NCBI GenBank assembly: GCA_022340805.1
Contig: JAJDNF010000075.1
Location: forward strand, 1 to 58,405
Source: Chromatiaceae bacterium
GTDB lineage: Bacteria > Pseudomonadota > Gammaproteobacteria > Chromatiales > Chromatiaceae
Reading direction: 5' to 3'
DNA length: 58,405 bases
This document shows positions 38,627 through 46,650 of the stretch, in pieces. Numbering within the stretch: the stretch's first letter is position 1; every line of letters starts with the position of its first letter. The notes beneath the pieces are model-generated. The model saw only the letters and a list, made by a program, of their open reading frames with translations, was not told where the DNA came from and ran no database searches. The position numbers were made by a program, and so were the translations under genes.

Positions 38627-39700
38627 TCACCGGGGACAGCGGAATCGCAGCGGGTCGTCCGGGTCCACGCCATCCATGAAGGGCCGGCGCCGATCGCTGT
38701 GGGTCAGCTGGTAGACCAGCCCCACCCAGTTGCCGATGACCGCGTGCGCGGTGTCGCGCCAGGTGTTGTCCAACCCCTCGGTGAGCAGCGCGTCGGGAAA
38801 CTCGGGGAGGCCCTCGCCTCCCGCCAGGGACCGGTCCAGCCTGCCGTGGTACTCGCGCAGGATCGCCTTGTCGCGTTCGCTGAAGTAGTTGTCGACCAAC
38901 GGCGGGTATTGCGCCAGCGCGCCATGCGCATAGCGCATGACCTCGCGTTTGTACTCCTTGAGCAGCGAGATGGTGTCGTACTCCGGGTGCCCCTGGAAGA
39001 ACACGAACCGAAAGCCATCGGTACTGGTCGCCAGGTGCACGCCCACCGCGCTCTCGGCGAGCACGCACAGACCGGCCGCGTCGAACTGGGCCCGCGATAC
39101 GTCGTTCCAGCGCGAATGCGGCACGTCGAAGCGTGTATTCACGTCATTGACCAGCGGGTGCCGCCTGGCCACCAGGCGGTGCGGAAACACACCCCAGGTC
39201 TTGGCTGGCCGCGGCACCCGCCGCTGACCGTAGCGGAACTCGAGCACCGCGTGGGTCGCGAGGCAGCTGCACAGGGTAGAGGTGACGTTCTGGTAGGCCC
39301 AGTCGATGACCTCGATCAGTGGCTCCCAGAACGACTGGCGCGCCAGGTCCGGCCCGACCACGTTGGCACCGGTGATGATCAGCGCATCCAGCCCCTGCTC
39401 GCGCAGCTGTTCGAAGGTGTCGTAGTACTGCTCCACATGAGCACGCGCGGCCTCGCCGCGTACCAGTTCAGGCAGCGTGAACGGATGCATGTAGAACTGT
39501 GCGATCGGGTTGCTCTCGCCGACCAGGCGGAAGAACTGGCGTTCGGTCGCGGCCAGGGCCTTGTCCGGCATCATATTGAGCAGGCCGATGTGCAGCTCGC
39601 GGATGTCCTGGTGCAGCGCCCGGTCGGGTGGCAGCACATTGACCCCCTCCTCGCGCAGGCGTTCGAAGGTGGGCAGTGCATTGTGGGCGACGATCGGCAT
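38627..39700 (-). CDS. metA: Homoserine O-acyltransferase (MetA/MetAS family)
   Basis: A 357-aa enzyme that acylates homoserine in methionine synthesis. The N-terminus IRELHIGLLNMMPDKALAATERQFFRL is diagnostic. The catalytic Cys lies in STLCSCLATHAVLEF (about 140-154), and the His/Glu pair in FFQGHPEYD (about 237). Whether the donor is succinyl- or acetyl-CoA cannot be decided by eye. Its start lies 4 bases after the stop of the upstream ATPase gene, so the two are one operon. Confidence 0.9.
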   Translation of the reverse strand: MPIVAHNALPTFERLREEGVNVLPPDRALHQDIRELHIGLLNMMPDKALAATERQFFRLVGESNPIAQFYMHPFTLPELVRGEAARAHVEQYYDTFEQLREQGLDALIITGANVVGPDLARQSFWEPLIEVIDWAYQNVTSTLCSCLATHAVLEFRYGQRRVPRPAKTWGVFPHRLVARRHPLVNDVNTRFDVPHSRWNDVSRAQFDAAGLCVLAESAVGVHLATSTDGFRFVFFQGHPEYDTISLLKEYKREVMRYAHGALAQYPPLVDNYFSERDKAILREYHGRLDRSLAGGEGLPEFPDALLTEGLDNTWRDTAHAVIGNWVGLVYQLTHSDRRRPFMDGVDPDDPLRFRCPR

Positions 39701-39704
39701 GGCG

Positions 39705-40550
39705 TTACTGGCTGCGGGCGATGGCCGTTTCGAGCAGGTTCAGGAAATCCTGCTCGTCACGCACCTGCGCGACCTCGCGCGAGGTCACGGTGTAGCCCTG
39801 CCGCGCGATCTCTTCGTAGCGGGGCACGCGCGAATGGAACAGGCGCGGAAAGACCCAGCGCGTGAACGCATTCGGGTCCATCTCGGCCGCGTACTGCAGG
39901 CCATTTTCCTGCAGGTACACCGCCAGCTGCTCGAGCAGGAAGCCGGGCCGGTAGTACAGCGGCTTGGGGTCGCTCTGTGCGCGCGCGATCAGCTTCTGTT
40001 CCTCCTCCTGATCGGTCACCTGGATGTAGAGGATCAGGGTGTGCCTGACCAGCAGGTCGATCACACCCGGCTCGTCCAGCTCGCACAGCGAGCCGCCGAC
40101 GTCATTGACGAAATTATCATAGCCGTAGATCTTCTGCGCCTTGTCGATGAACGCCGGCACGTCATGCATCGCGGCGATCTCGGCATCACGGTACAGTGCC
40201 TGGCGGCGCTGGAAGTCCTCCAGCGGCACGCCGCCGAGTTCCGGGTTGCCGAGCTTGCCGACGAACGACAGCACCGGCCCGAGATCGGAGATCTTGATGT
40301 TGTTACGGATATAGATCCAGTCGTTGCGCAACAGTTCACTCAGGAACGGCACCTGCATGGCCTGTTCCTTGATCAGGTCGAGGATGCCCTCGTCCAGGTA
40401 ACGGGTGCCGATCCGGTAGTCACCCGAGTAGTGGTACCACTCGTGGCGGCGCAGCAGCGCGGAGATATAGGTCTTGCCCACTCCGGACATGCCGAGCAGG
40501 GTGACATTCTTGTTCTTCCAGTTGCGGAATTCCTCGACAGTGAACTTCAC
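39705..40550 (-). CDS. P-loop ATPase of unknown role, coupled to metA
   Basis: A 281-aa soluble protein with an N-terminal Walker A GMSGVGKTYIS (about 20-30), then GDYRIGTRYLDEGI and a conserved VNDVGGSLCELDEPGVID segment that may serve as the second nucleotide-binding motif. It starts with GTG 40550 preceded by GGAG. It resembles kinase-like or adenylylsulfate-kinase-like P-loop proteins in outline, but I cannot name a reaction. Only 4 bases separate it from metA. Confidence 0.7.
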   Translation of the reverse strand: MKFTVEEFRNWKNKNVTLLGMSGVGKTYISALLRRHEWYHYSGDYRIGTRYLDEGILDLIKEQAMQVPFLSELLRNDWIYIRNNIKISDLGPVLSFVGKLGNPELGGVPLEDFQRRQALYRDAEIAAMHDVPAFIDKAQKIYGYDNFVNDVGGSLCELDEPGVIDLLVRHTLILYIQVTDQEEEQKLIARAQSDPKPLYYRPGFLLEQLAVYLQENGLQYAAEMDPNAFTRWVFPRLFHSRVPRYEEIARQGYTVTSREVAQVRDEQDFLNLLETAIARSQ

Positions 40551-40650
40551 GGCTTGCTCCGTCGCATCGATTCAAGCCGCGCATTATCCGTCATGCGCCA
40601 CGACGGGGGAAATGCGCAGCGCGGGCGCCTGCGCGTCAGCGCGCCGTATG

Positions 40651-40697
40651 GCACCGTATGTGCCGGAATCCGGTGCATTGCGGCTTGCGCCTGATGC
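40651..40697. repeat. Partial GTAGGGTGC-family repeat
   Basis: GCACCGTATGTGCCGGAATC...GGTGCATTGCGGCTTGCGCC matches the inner part of the repeat family; the terminal arm is eroded (TGATGCGGCC). Confidence 0.5.
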
Positions 40698-40772
40698 GGC
40701 CTGCGCGACCCGCCGGACCATCCACCGAACCGCGCCGCCCACAGCAAGGGTCGAACAGCACGAGGCGCCGGG

Positions 40773-41543
40773 TTAGACGACCCGTCGCAGCTTACTGGTA
40801 CCACCCGGCATGAGCTCGAAGCACTCGCCCGGACCGGCGACCCGGTAACCGAGGGCACGCATGGCCTCGGCGGCGTCCGGCGACTCGTAGTGATACAGCA
40901 CCAGGCGCTCGCGCAACGCGGCAGGGTAATCCGTCGCGAGATCCGCGGACCCGGTGTGCGAGGGGCTGCCGTGCAGGCCGCAATCGTGGAATACGGTCTC
41001 GGCGCCGGGCGCGAATTCGGCCAGGACCTCAGGGATCGGCCGGGTGTCGCCGGTGTACAGGAAGTAGCCGCGCATTGCGATGCCAAAGGCGGCACGGTAG
41101 CCGTGGTGGTCCACCGGGAACACCTCGAACGACCGCCCGGCATGCCAAAACTGGTCGCCGACCGGGATCACCTGGAAGCGGTCCCAGAAGTTCACGCCGC
41201 CCTCGGCCAGCTTGAACGGGTCATCGGCCAGCTGGTGCTGCAGGCGCCGGACGATGTCGGCCGGCAGATAGAGTCGCGGCGGTGCCAGCTGCGTCTGTTC
41301 GCAGGCCAGCTGGTAGAACAGGCTCTCCAGGCCGGCGGTATGGTCGAGGTGGGTATGGGTGATGAACAGCGCGGTCGGCAGCGCGGCATAGCGCTCGCGG
41401 TAGGCAGGCAACACCGTCGGCCCGCAGTCGATCAGCAGCAGTGGCTGCCCGGCCGCGTCCTCGACCACCGCGGCGGAGTTGCCGAGCGCATGCGCGGCGG
41501 CATTGCCAACCCCGAGAAAACGCAGCCGCAGCACATCGGACAT
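40773..41543 (-). CDS. Metallo-beta-lactamase-fold hydrolase (RNase Z/phosphodiesterase-like)
   Basis: A 256-aa MBL-fold enzyme with the dinuclear-metal motif THTHLDH (ALFITHTHLDHTAG, about 71-77), an early Asp (IDCGPT), a later YTGDTRPIPE and a final FHDCGLHG. The order resembles RNase Z and cyclic phosphodiesterases. ATG 41543 is chosen because GGGAG precedes it and LRLRFLGVGNAAAHALGN is the usual N-terminus. It diverges from the MFS gene. Confidence 0.85.
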   Translation of the reverse strand: MSDVLRLRFLGVGNAAAHALGNSAAVVEDAAGQPLLLIDCGPTVLPAYRERYAALPTALFITHTHLDHTAGLESLFYQLACEQTQLAPPRLYLPADIVRRLQHQLADDPFKLAEGGVNFWDRFQVIPVGDQFWHAGRSFEVFPVDHHGYRAAFGIAMRGYFLYTGDTRPIPEVLAEFAPGAETVFHDCGLHGSPSHTGSADLATDYPAALRERLVLYHYESPDAAEAMRALGYRVAGPGECFELMPGGTSKLRRVV

Positions 41544-41690
41544 CGACAGTCTCCCAACTCTGTTTGCCGCGCCGATTATAGACACCTGGCCGTTCGGGTC
41601 GAATCAAGCTTGAAAATATTCGCCGCGCCGGCGCGGGTGTGCGCGCCGCGGCCCCTATACTCAGCCCTTTGCATCGCCAGCAGGGGCAGG

Positions 41691-42848
41691 ATGGGGCCGC
41701 GTAACCTCGCCATTGTCGTGTATTGCACCGTGGTCGGCTTCGCCGTGCTGTACGCCACGCAGCCGCTGCTGCCGCTGCTCGCCGAGCAATGGGGACGCCC
41801 GATCGGCGACACGGCCCTGCTGACCACCGCAACCATGCTGCCGCTGGCGCTCGGGCCGCTGCTGTACGGCTATGTGCTGGAGCGGGTCTCGACCAAGCAT
41901 ATGCTCGGCGCCGGGTTCGCGGTGCTGACGCTGGCCCAGTTCGCGATCAGCCTGGGGCCCGGTTACCCGGTGTTTTTCCTGCTGCGCAGTATCGAGGGTA
42001 TGATGCTACCGGCGATATTCACCGCGCTGATGACCTACAGCTCGGCGGCAGGCGGGCAGCACAGGACGCGCCGCAACATCACCATTTACATCGCCGCGAC
42101 GATCGCCGGCGGCTACAGCGGGCGCGTGCTGAGCAGCCTGCTGACCGATCTGTTCGACTGGCAGAGCGCATTCCTGTTCTGGGCCTGCGCCGCGCTGCTG
42201 GCGACCCTGCTGACCACCCGCCTGGACTCGGACCCGCGCCTGCGACTGGGCAGGGTCAGGCTGGCCGAGATCCGCGAGCTGGCGCGCCGACCGGTCTATG
42301 CAGAGGGCCTGGCCAGCGCCTTCTTGCTGTTCTTCGTATTCGCGGCGATGCTCAACTTTCTGCCGTTTCACATGCGTGACAACGACCCGACGATCTCGCA
42401 GAGCGAGATCGGCCTGGTGTACACCGGCTACCTGATCGGCGTGCTGATCGCGCTGTCCTCGCTGCACCTGATCCACTTGTTCGGCGGCGAACGCCGCACC
42501 CTGGTGATCGGCAGCCTGGTCTACCTGGTCGGGACCGCCGCGTTTGCGCTACCCGGCAACGGCCTCGCCTACCTGTCGATGCTGGTGTTCGCGGCCGGGA
42601 TGTTCACGCTGCACAGCGTGCTTTCGGCCTTCCTGAACCACCTGGAGACGCAACGCAAGGGCCTGATCAACGGTCTGTACGTGTCCGCGTATTACGCCGG
42701 TGGGGCGCTCGGCTCGTATTTCCCCGGATTTCTGTACCAGAAAGTCGGCTGGTCGGCGTTTATCCTGTTGCTGATGTCGCTGCTCGCGGTGCTGACCGGC
42801 CTCAGCCTGATGTTGCGGCACACCCCCGGGGCAGCCCCCGCAGAATAG
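41691..42848 (+). CDS. MFS transporter
   Basis: A 385-aa transporter with 12 predicted helices, starting GPRNLAIVVYCTVVGFAVLYATQPLLPLL. The DHA1-like motif A region between TM2 and TM3 is GPLLYGYVLERVSTKHMLG; the second half repeats the pattern. It resembles the YnfM/arabinose-exporter-like group (ATQPLLPLLAEQW). ATG 41691 follows a GGGGCAGG site. It lies 4 bases from the cytochrome b gene and is probably co-transcribed with it. Confidence 0.88.
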   Translation: MGPRNLAIVVYCTVVGFAVLYATQPLLPLLAEQWGRPIGDTALLTTATMLPLALGPLLYGYVLERVSTKHMLGAGFAVLTLAQFAISLGPGYPVFFLLRSIEGMMLPAIFTALMTYSSAAGGQHRTRRNITIYIAATIAGGYSGRVLSSLLTDLFDWQSAFLFWACAALLATLLTTRLDSDPRLRLGRVRLAEIRELARRPVYAEGLASAFLLFFVFAAMLNFLPFHMRDNDPTISQSEIGLVYTGYLIGVLIALSSLHLIHLFGGERRTLVIGSLVYLVGTAAFALPGNGLAYLSMLVFAAGMFTLHSVLSAFLNHLETQRKGLINGLYVSAYYAGGALGSYFPGFLYQKVGWSAFILLLMSLLAVLTGLSLMLRHTPGAAPAE

Positions 42849-42852
42849 GCGA

Positions 42853-43440
42853 ATGGCTGAGTTGGTGATCTGGCGCAACACGTCGAATGGCTACGGACTC
42901 CTGCAGATCGCGCTGCACTGGACGCTGGCGGCGCTGATCGCGGTGCTGCTGCCGCTCGGCCTGTGGATGACCGGCCTCGACTACTACGATCCCTGGTACA
43001 ACGAGGCACCGGACCTGCACCGCAGTATCGGCGTGCTGGCGGGCCTGGTACTGGCGCTGCGCGGCCTGGTCCGCCTGACCCAGGCACAGCCGCGCGCGCT
43101 GACCCGGCCCGGCTGGGAGACACGCCTCGCGCTGACCGGGCACCTGCTGCTGTATGCGCTGCCGCTGCTGCTGGTCGTCAGCGGCTACCTGATATCGACC
43201 GCCGATGGTCGCGCCGTCGGGGTGTTCGGCTGGTTCGGGATCCCGGCCACACTCCACGGCATACAGAACCAGGCCGACATCGCCGGCGACATCCATTTTG
43301 CGCTGGCGATGCTGCTGCTCGCGGTGATCGCGCTGCACGTGGCGGCCGCGCTGCGCCACCACCTGGTCGACCGGGACGACACCCTGCGACGCATGTGGAG
43401 ACCGGGGATCACCGCTGCCGGGACAGGCGAGCGGGAATGA
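42853..43440 (+). CDS. Cytochrome b561 family protein
   Basis: A 195-aa four-helix membrane haem protein of the bacterial b561 (CybB) type. Paired haem-ligand histidines are in LLQIALHWTLAALIAV (about 23), EAPDLHRSIGVLAGL (about 56), GDIHFALAMLLLAVIALHVAAAL (about 148 and 162). It likely moves electrons between the quinone pool and periplasmic acceptors. A YceI gene follows on the same strand; b561 plus YceI is a recurring bacterial pair. Confidence 0.92.
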   Translation: MAELVIWRNTSNGYGLLQIALHWTLAALIAVLLPLGLWMTGLDYYDPWYNEAPDLHRSIGVLAGLVLALRGLVRLTQAQPRALTRPGWETRLALTGHLLLYALPLLLVVSGYLISTADGRAVGVFGWFGIPATLHGIQNQADIAGDIHFALAMLLLAVIALHVAAALRHHLVDRDDTLRRMWRPGITAAGTGERE

Positions 43441-43557
43441 CCGCGGCGGGACGAACGATCGGAGCACGCTGTGCGATGCCGCCCGCACCGCACCCCGGGC
43501 ACACGGATTCATGCAGAGGCCGCACACGACGTGTTCCATACCCGGTGTGCGGCGAAC

Positions 43558-43598
43558 CCGTAGGCTGCGATAGGCCTAAGCCGTATCGCACCACCGCG
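43558..43598. repeat. GTAGG-family repeat, diverged copy
   Basis: CGTAGGCTGCGATAGGCCTA...CCGTATCGCACC is a variant of the window-wide repeat, with CGAT/ATCGCACC in place of the common CAAT/ATTGCACC. It lies in the leader of the yceI gene. Confidence 0.5.
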
Positions 43599-43670
43599 CA
43601 CAGGCGTGCGATTCGAGGGGCGCAGCGGCAGAATTCGCAACACCTATCAACCGAAGCTGGAGGAAAGCAG

Positions 43671-44249
43671 ATGAAAAAATCCGTGATTCACACCCTGGCC
43701 GCCAGCCTGTGGTTGCTGGCCGCCAGCGTCCAGGCCGCCGACTACGTGATCGACACCAAGGGCGCGCATGCCTTCATCCAGTTCCAGATCAAACATCTCG
43801 GATACAGCTGGCTGGTCGGCCGCTTCAACAGCTTCAGCGGCGAGTTCAGCTACGACGAGGCCAACCCGGATGCCGCGAAGGTCGCGGTGACCATCGACAC
43901 CGCCAGTGTCGACTCGAACCACGCCGAGCGCGACCGCCACCTGCGCGCCGAAGAGTTGCTCGACGTGAAGCAGTTCCCTCAGGCGCGCTTCGTCAGCACC
44001 GCGTATCGCGATCTGGGTGACGGCAAGGGCCAACTCAGCGGCGACCTGACCCTGCACGGCGTCACCCGGCCGATCACCATCGACGTGACCCAGATCGGCG
44101 CCGGCGACGACCCCTGGGGTGGCTACCGGCGCGGTTTCGAAGGCCGCACCAGCTTTGCACTGAAGGATTTCGGCATCCAGCGCGACCTCGGACCGGCCTC
44201 CCAGGTGGTCCAGCTGTGGCTGGGCGTCGAGGGTGTGCGCAAGCAATAG
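43671..44249 (+). CDS. YceI family periplasmic lipid-binding protein
   Basis: A 192-aa exported protein. Signal peptide KKSVIHTLAASLWLLAASV ends near QA|ADY; the mature YceI beta-barrel starts DYVIDTKGAHAFIQFQIKHL and includes GRFNSFSGEFSYDEANPDA and DVKQFPQARFVSTAY. YceI barrels bind polyisoprenoids such as ubiquinone. GGAGGA precedes ATG 43671. It follows the b561 gene. Confidence 0.94.
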   Translation: MKKSVIHTLAASLWLLAASVQAADYVIDTKGAHAFIQFQIKHLGYSWLVGRFNSFSGEFSYDEANPDAAKVAVTIDTASVDSNHAERDRHLRAEELLDVKQFPQARFVSTAYRDLGDGKGQLSGDLTLHGVTRPITIDVTQIGAGDDPWGGYRRGFEGRTSFALKDFGIQRDLGPASQVVQLWLGVEGVRKQ

Positions 44250-44353
44250 CGCCCGGCGCGCCTTCGACCGCGTCGGACGCTCGGCCGGAACCCTCAAGCC
44301 ACTTCCGCGAATGCCGACTATGCTGATAGGCATCACCGGAAGCGCTCAGTGGC

Positions 44354-44863
44354 ATGACCTCGAAATCAGCACGATCACCGCGTTGGAGGAAGATGGCGGT
44401 CGCGGCAGTCGGCGCGCTGGCGCTGGCCGCCTGCAGTTCCACGCGCGTGAGTGGGCCGACCGAGATCGGCGACGGCATCGCCCAGCCGGTCGCGCCGCTG
44501 CGTCACGAGGTGATCCAGGTCGCCGCCAGCCAGGTCGGGATCCCGTACCGCTACGGCGGCAACTCGCGCCGTGGTTTCGACTGCAGCGGCCTGGTGCAGT
44601 ATGCGCATCGCCAGGCCGGTATCGAGATACCACGCACCACCGAGTCGCAGTGGGCCAGTGCGCGCACACCGGATCGGCGTCAGCTGCTGCCCGGTGACCT
44701 GCTGTTCTTCGACGTCGACGATAAGAAGAGTCGGCATGTGGCGATCTACGAGGGCGACGGCCTGTTCATCCACGCACCCTCCTCGGGCAAGCGGGTCAGC
44801 CGGGCCTCGCTCGACAACCCGTACTGGCAGAGCCGCCTGATCGGCACCAAGACCTTCCTGTAG
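44354..44863 (+). CDS. NlpC/P60 (C40) peptidoglycan hydrolase lipoprotein
   Basis: A 169-aa lipoprotein endopeptidase. Lipobox ALAAC is near residue 27. The C40 catalytic Cys lies in GFDCSGLVQYAH (about 78), the His in KKSRHVAIYEG (about 128), and the third polar residue in LFIHAPSSGKRV (His, about 139). Homologues cut peptide stems of the cell wall. The last codons (KTFL-stop) recur, slightly altered, in tandem repeats directly downstream. Confidence 0.92.
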   Translation: MTSKSARSPRWRKMAVAAVGALALAACSSTRVSGPTEIGDGIAQPVAPLRHEVIQVAASQVGIPYRYGGNSRRGFDCSGLVQYAHRQAGIEIPRTTESQWASARTPDRRQLLPGDLLFFDVDDKKSRHVAIYEGDGLFIHAPSSGKRVSRASLDNPYWQSRLIGTKTFL

Positions 44864-45345
44864 CGCCGGCACCGCGTATTGCACCGAATGTGGCGTTGTC
44901 CGGTGCATTACGGCTGGCACCTCATGCACCCTACGTGGGCTAAGACCTTTCTCTAACGAGGTAAAACCATATCGCATTGGACCGTATGTGCGGCAATCCG
45001 GCGCATTAAGGCTGGCGCCTCATGCACCCTACGTGGTTAACAGGATCACCGGCCCAAATGGCCCCCGCACAATGCATGCGTGGAGGGTGCAATAGCGCAG
45101 CGTATTGCACCGCGCGCGGCGCTATCCGGTGCATTGCCGCCGGCGCCTCATGCACCCTACGTGGGCTAAGACCTTTCTCTAACGGGGTAAAACCACATCG
45201 CATGGGACCGTATGTGCGGCAATCCGGTGCATTACGGCTGGCGCCTAATGCACGCTACGTGGTTAACAGGATCACCCTCCCAGACGGCCCCGCGCAATGC
45301 ATGCCTGTAGGGTGTAATAGCGCAGCGTATTGCACCGCTTCCACC
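44849..45345. repeat. Tandem repeats carrying the 3' end of the NlpC gene
   Basis: The gene end AAGACCTTCCTGTAGCG (44849-44865) reappears as AAGACCTTTCTCTAACG at 44942-44958 and at 45168-45184. Each is followed by GTAGGGTGC-family sequence. The last two units are 226 bases apart and nearly identical over more than 180 bases (compare 44921-45115 with 45147-45340). This fills most of the convergent gap; 45346-45390 shows nothing. Confidence 0.8.
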
Positions 45346-45390
45346 ACGATCAGGCACATTACCAACGGCGCGCGCCGTGGCCGACGCGCC

Positions 45391-46584
45391 TCAGACAAAA
45401 CCCGCGAAATGCGTCGTGCCATCCACATGCTGCGCCGCATACGCGACGCCCACGCGCTGGATCTCGGCGATGTGGTCGGTGCTGTCCATCAGGCGCACAT
45501 GCTCGGCCGCAACGTCGGCCAGGCCCAGTGCCGCTAGGCCGGCCGGCGTGACGTCCGGATCGTAGCGCACGTACGAGAACAGCCGGTCGGTGGCACCGCG
45601 CTGCGCCGCGTCGACGGTCATGCCGCCGAACTCGCGATCGATCTCGGCGCCGTGACGGCACTCGCCGATCGTGCGGCAGGCCATGTCCCAGCCGTCACTC
45701 GCCGCGTTCATCAATGCCGAGGGGATGTTCTTGGCATGGTCGAGCAGCCACAGATCATCCCCTTCGAGACCCGGTCGTGCATTCGCGCTCCTGCCGGTGC
45801 CCACCGAGACCACCAGCAGCTCGTCCACGCCGCTCTTCCAGCCGATGTGGTATGGGGCCGCGGTCGCCATCTGGAAGGCCAGAAAGGCCGGGTTGTTGTA
45901 CGTGGTCACGCCGCCATCGACGAACACGAAGTGGTACTCGCGTTCGGTGCCTTCGGCGAAGGTCACCACCTCGGGCGGAAAGAAGGTCGGCGCCGCGGTG
46001 CTGGCGCGCACCAGCTGCCACAGCGGCAGATCCAGGTTGCAGTCGAGGCGCGGCGAGCCGTCGTCGCGCACGCGCTGATTGTACTTGCCGAACGGGTTGT
46101 TGCTGACCGGCCAGGGCGAATCACTGGTGTGGTTGCGCATCACCATCATCAGCAGCGTGCGCAGGCCCTCGTCGCCGAGACAGGCATGCGGCCTGCCGGC
46201 GCCCGGCTGGTAGCCGAGTGCCTTGTCCAACTCGGCCTGCAGCATGCGCGCCAGCGGTTCATCGTTGTAGCTGTAACGCAGCCGCTTGAGCAGCGCGGCC
46301 TTGTCGAACATGTCCCGGCCGCTGGCGACATAAAATTCGCGGATCTGGTCGACCGACATGCCGCACGAGATACACGCGGCGATGATCGCGCCGGTGCTGG
46401 TGCCGCAGGTAAAATCGAACCAATCGGCCAGCACCAGTTGCGGATTCCCGGTCGACCGGCGCAGGTCGTTCTCGATCCCGGCCAGGATCTCCACCGAGAT
46501 CAGGCCGAGGATCCCGCCGCCGTCGCAGGCCAGGATCTTTTTCGGCCCCTCGGCCCGGATGCGCTTGCGCAGCTGCTCTTGCAT
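45391..46584 (-). CDS. Patatin-like phospholipase (CapV-like)
   Basis: A 397-aa lipid acyl hydrolase with the patatin catalytic dyad. The oxyanion loop is DGGGILGLISVEIL (about 20-33), the nucleophile Ser lies in the GTSTGAIIA box (about 62-70), and the catalytic Asp is in FVDGGVTTYNNPAF (about 220). This set matches CapV-type effectors of CBASS and other abortive defences, which degrade membrane phospholipids when activated by a nucleotide. A GGGAGGG site precedes ATG 46584. It lies 66 bases downstream of the TPR/SLOG-like gene on the same strand, so both are likely one operon. A housekeeping lipase role is not excluded. Confidence 0.88.
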   Translation of the reverse strand: MQEQLRKRIRAEGPKKILACDGGGILGLISVEILAGIENDLRRSTGNPQLVLADWFDFTCGTSTGAIIAACISCGMSVDQIREFYVASGRDMFDKAALLKRLRYSYNDEPLARMLQAELDKALGYQPGAGRPHACLGDEGLRTLLMMVMRNHTSDSPWPVSNNPFGKYNQRVRDDGSPRLDCNLDLPLWQLVRASTAAPTFFPPEVVTFAEGTEREYHFVFVDGGVTTYNNPAFLAFQMATAAPYHIGWKSGVDELLVVSVGTGRSANARPGLEGDDLWLLDHAKNIPSALMNAASDGWDMACRTIGECRHGAEIDREFGGMTVDAAQRGATDRLFSYVRYDPDVTPAGLAALGLADVAAEHVRLMDSTDHIAEIQRVGVAYAAQHVDGTTHFAGFV

Positions 46585-46650
46585 ACAACCCTCCCTCGAT
46601 TATCGGAATGTGGCGTGTCGATGATCACCCGGCTTGGTCAAGACATGGCG

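Noticed and set aside
40890-41690. Upstream extension of the MFS frame to a 652-aa protein
   Set aside because: The extension is antisense to the MBL-fold gene and unlike any transporter domain. The good ribosome-binding site and family start are at 41691.
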